NCBI GenBank assembly: GCA_030248065.1
Contig: JASAMV010008341.1
Location: 1-64,000, forward strand
Length of the DNA stretch: 64,000 nucleotides
Origin: Rhynchonema sp. JSB1_4
Taxonomy: Eukaryota > Nematoda > Chromadorea > Monhysterida > Xyalidae
Reading direction: 5' to 3'
The notes beneath the pieces were generated by a model, which saw only the letters and a program-made list of their open reading frames with translations, ran no database searches and had not been told where the DNA came from. A program made the position numbers and the translations under genes. Positions 62,614 through 64,000 of this stretch are shown here, piece by piece; position 1 is the stretch's first letter; each line of letters opens with the position of its first letter.

Positions 62614-63181
62614 AGCCCTGCGTCGGCGCAGGTGCACTCCCATCTATGACCATAATTCGCGGAGCCTCTATACCTACTTCAATCAGTTGATTGTTTTCAG
62701 GAAACATAACACACAAGCAACACTATAGACTACGTACTAAGGAGCAATAATGAATCCGGTCAACGGCTACACGAGAATGTATGAGAAAGGCGCAGACAGG
62801 TTTGTGCTGTTTTGCTGCAGCAAGTGATTTTTTACCCGAGCCGTAAGATGTGCTCGTGGTGCTTTTCGGAGGTCAATTGGCCGTAGTGTTCGCACCGACT
62901 AAGACCGGCACCTCGCTCGTCTGTGAAAACAGGCCAAAAAATGTAAAGCTGTCACATTTTGGGGGTACGTTTTGGTGCTTTCCCACTGATGATGACCCAT
63001 CCTACTTTTGTTCGCGCGGCAAGCGCTGTTTTGCGAGAGCGATATGATCTACTCTCTTCTTCTTGTGTGGGCGTGGACTTCACACTGACGATGTCCTGAT
63101 GCACCGTGCCCGTCTGTGAAAACAGTGTGCGAACCTCACTGCCGTTCTGTTAAATCACCGTTAACCATATTCCACTTTTAG

Positions 63182-63403
63182 CCCATCGGTGGGTCGTCGT
63201 CGCACGCGTTGGTCGTGTCGTGCCGCGAGCAAACAGTCGATCTGTCAGACGCACACGCCGTTCATGTCGCGTAAACGCGTGCCGTTACTCAAGATCCATT
63301 GGCCCACCGTCCATCATGACGTCACTGAGGAGACACGCGACTCGACGGAGTCCATTAATGTCACCGCCACTGGGGAGGTGAATAAAAATGGCGATTCACG
63401 CAG
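63182..63403 (+). CDS. probable internal exon of an unidentified gene
   Basis: An open stretch between TTTTAG and a GTATAT donor encodes ~74 residues, basic at first (GRRRTRWSCR) and then Thr/Glu-rich (DVTEETRDSTESINV). Flanking A/T-rich sequence and the splice signals suggest an exon. I do not recognise the family. The upstream 62614-63181 contains two copies of CGTCTGTGAAAACAG and one copy of the ~33-bp dispersed repeat, but no clear first exon. Confidence 0.35.
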
Positions 63404-63852
63404 GTATATGTACATACATATCTATGTATGTAGGTACTGTAGGTATGCACATGCTGATTGATTTCTCCCTGGTTGGTCCACAAACTGATCGGATGATCGG
63501 ACGTGCTTTAGTCATGTGACCCTTCATCCAACGTAACCACATATATACAGCCTTGCATTTCGAGTTTTACTGATGCCGCCTGACCAACATAAATGTTCTC
63601 CAGTTTGCGGTCAGGAAGCAGTTTTTTCGCCTGTCGAAATTTGTAAATATTTTGAAACATCCCATGCAAAAAGCAGTCGCGTGAGCAAGACATATCCGAT
63701 TACTATATTTGACTCCGGCCGAAGTGTCGATTATGGTTACCCATGGGAACAAGAATATTGAATGATACACCATATAAAGGTCTGCTAAATTATTACGGTA
63801 AAACTGTCCGAGTTCTTGTTCTAGGTGTTCTCAGCACACATTGAATGTTAGC

Positions 63853-64000
63853 AATGTGTTCCCACAAACGCGCTCAAAGTAGTAGAACAAGTGAAACATC
63901 ACCATCAGCAGGTCATCAACGCAATCATCCAAACGTGGCAGTATGCCCAACATCAAAGCACTACTCTCACCGAGCACTTGGGCATTCTACAACTCTATAC
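63853..64000 (+). CDS. possible exon at the right edge (partial)
   Basis: After a possible acceptor (GTTAG) a frame open to the window edge encodes an alpha-helical, Gln/His-rich segment (NALKVVEQVKHHHQQVINAI). Its phase does not fit directly onto the 63182-63403 exon, so either an exon is missing or this belongs to another gene. Confidence 0.3.

Overview
The window is nuclear DNA from a metazoan, most likely an invertebrate. The evidence is multi-exon genes with introns as short as 41 bp, orthologues of animal proteins (RNF170, NME6, an SLC2-like sugar carrier, a class A GPCR), and a dense load of eukaryotic transposable elements. The Env-bearing BEL/Pao element and the very short introns recall nematodes, but nothing seen here fixes the phylum. 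Exon models below were built by eye from splice signals, reading phase and family similarity.

Layout. 1-4648 (minus): 5' part of a decayed LTR retrotransposon (Gag with two zinc knuckles, then a frame-broken protease-like stretch) that runs off the left edge. 4649-13750: no host gene recognised; it holds a ~155-bp tandem array (about 6870-7990), a 0.67-kb foldback repeat (8158-8824), a GGTATTG-type satellite and three hAT-like MITEs inserted into that satellite with perfect 8-bp target duplications. 13756-28712 (plus): a co-oriented run of host genes, RNF170 (4 exons), NME6 (6 exons), an unassigned signal-peptide gene fragment (about 21731-23265), and an MFS/SLC2-like transporter (at least 8 exons). 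32197-41695 (plus): a class A GPCR whose second intron (6.6 kb) is filled with a TRIM-like repeat pair, a 4.75-kb foldback element, a hAT MITE and another terminal-inverted-repeat element. 42208-47277: four further palindromic or TIR elements in a row.

48370-62613 is a nested stack. A hAT-type MITE is interrupted by a Penelope-like insertion (13-bp target duplication, inverted terminal repeats with tRNA-like boxes and a hammerhead-like core, and a GIY-YIG-like reading frame). That insertion is in turn interrupted by a complete 12,879-bp BEL/Pao retrotransposon with identical 392-bp LTRs and a 5-bp duplication (GAGAT). The BEL element has one uninterrupted 3,240-codon Gag-Pol-Env frame on the minus strand.

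The most interesting feature is inside this BEL element. Between its 3' LTR and the polyprotein it carries, on the opposite strand, an intron-containing gene for an SGNH/PC-esterase-like protein (49706-50550), followed by a tiny membrane-protein ORF. Because these introns lie antisense to the element's RNA, they would survive retrotransposition. Other unexplained signals are a 10-mer (TGATGTTTCA) present 12 times where about 0.1 is expected, a ~33-bp dispersed repeat found mainly in introns, and an unusual recurrent 5' splice site (GTTGGT).
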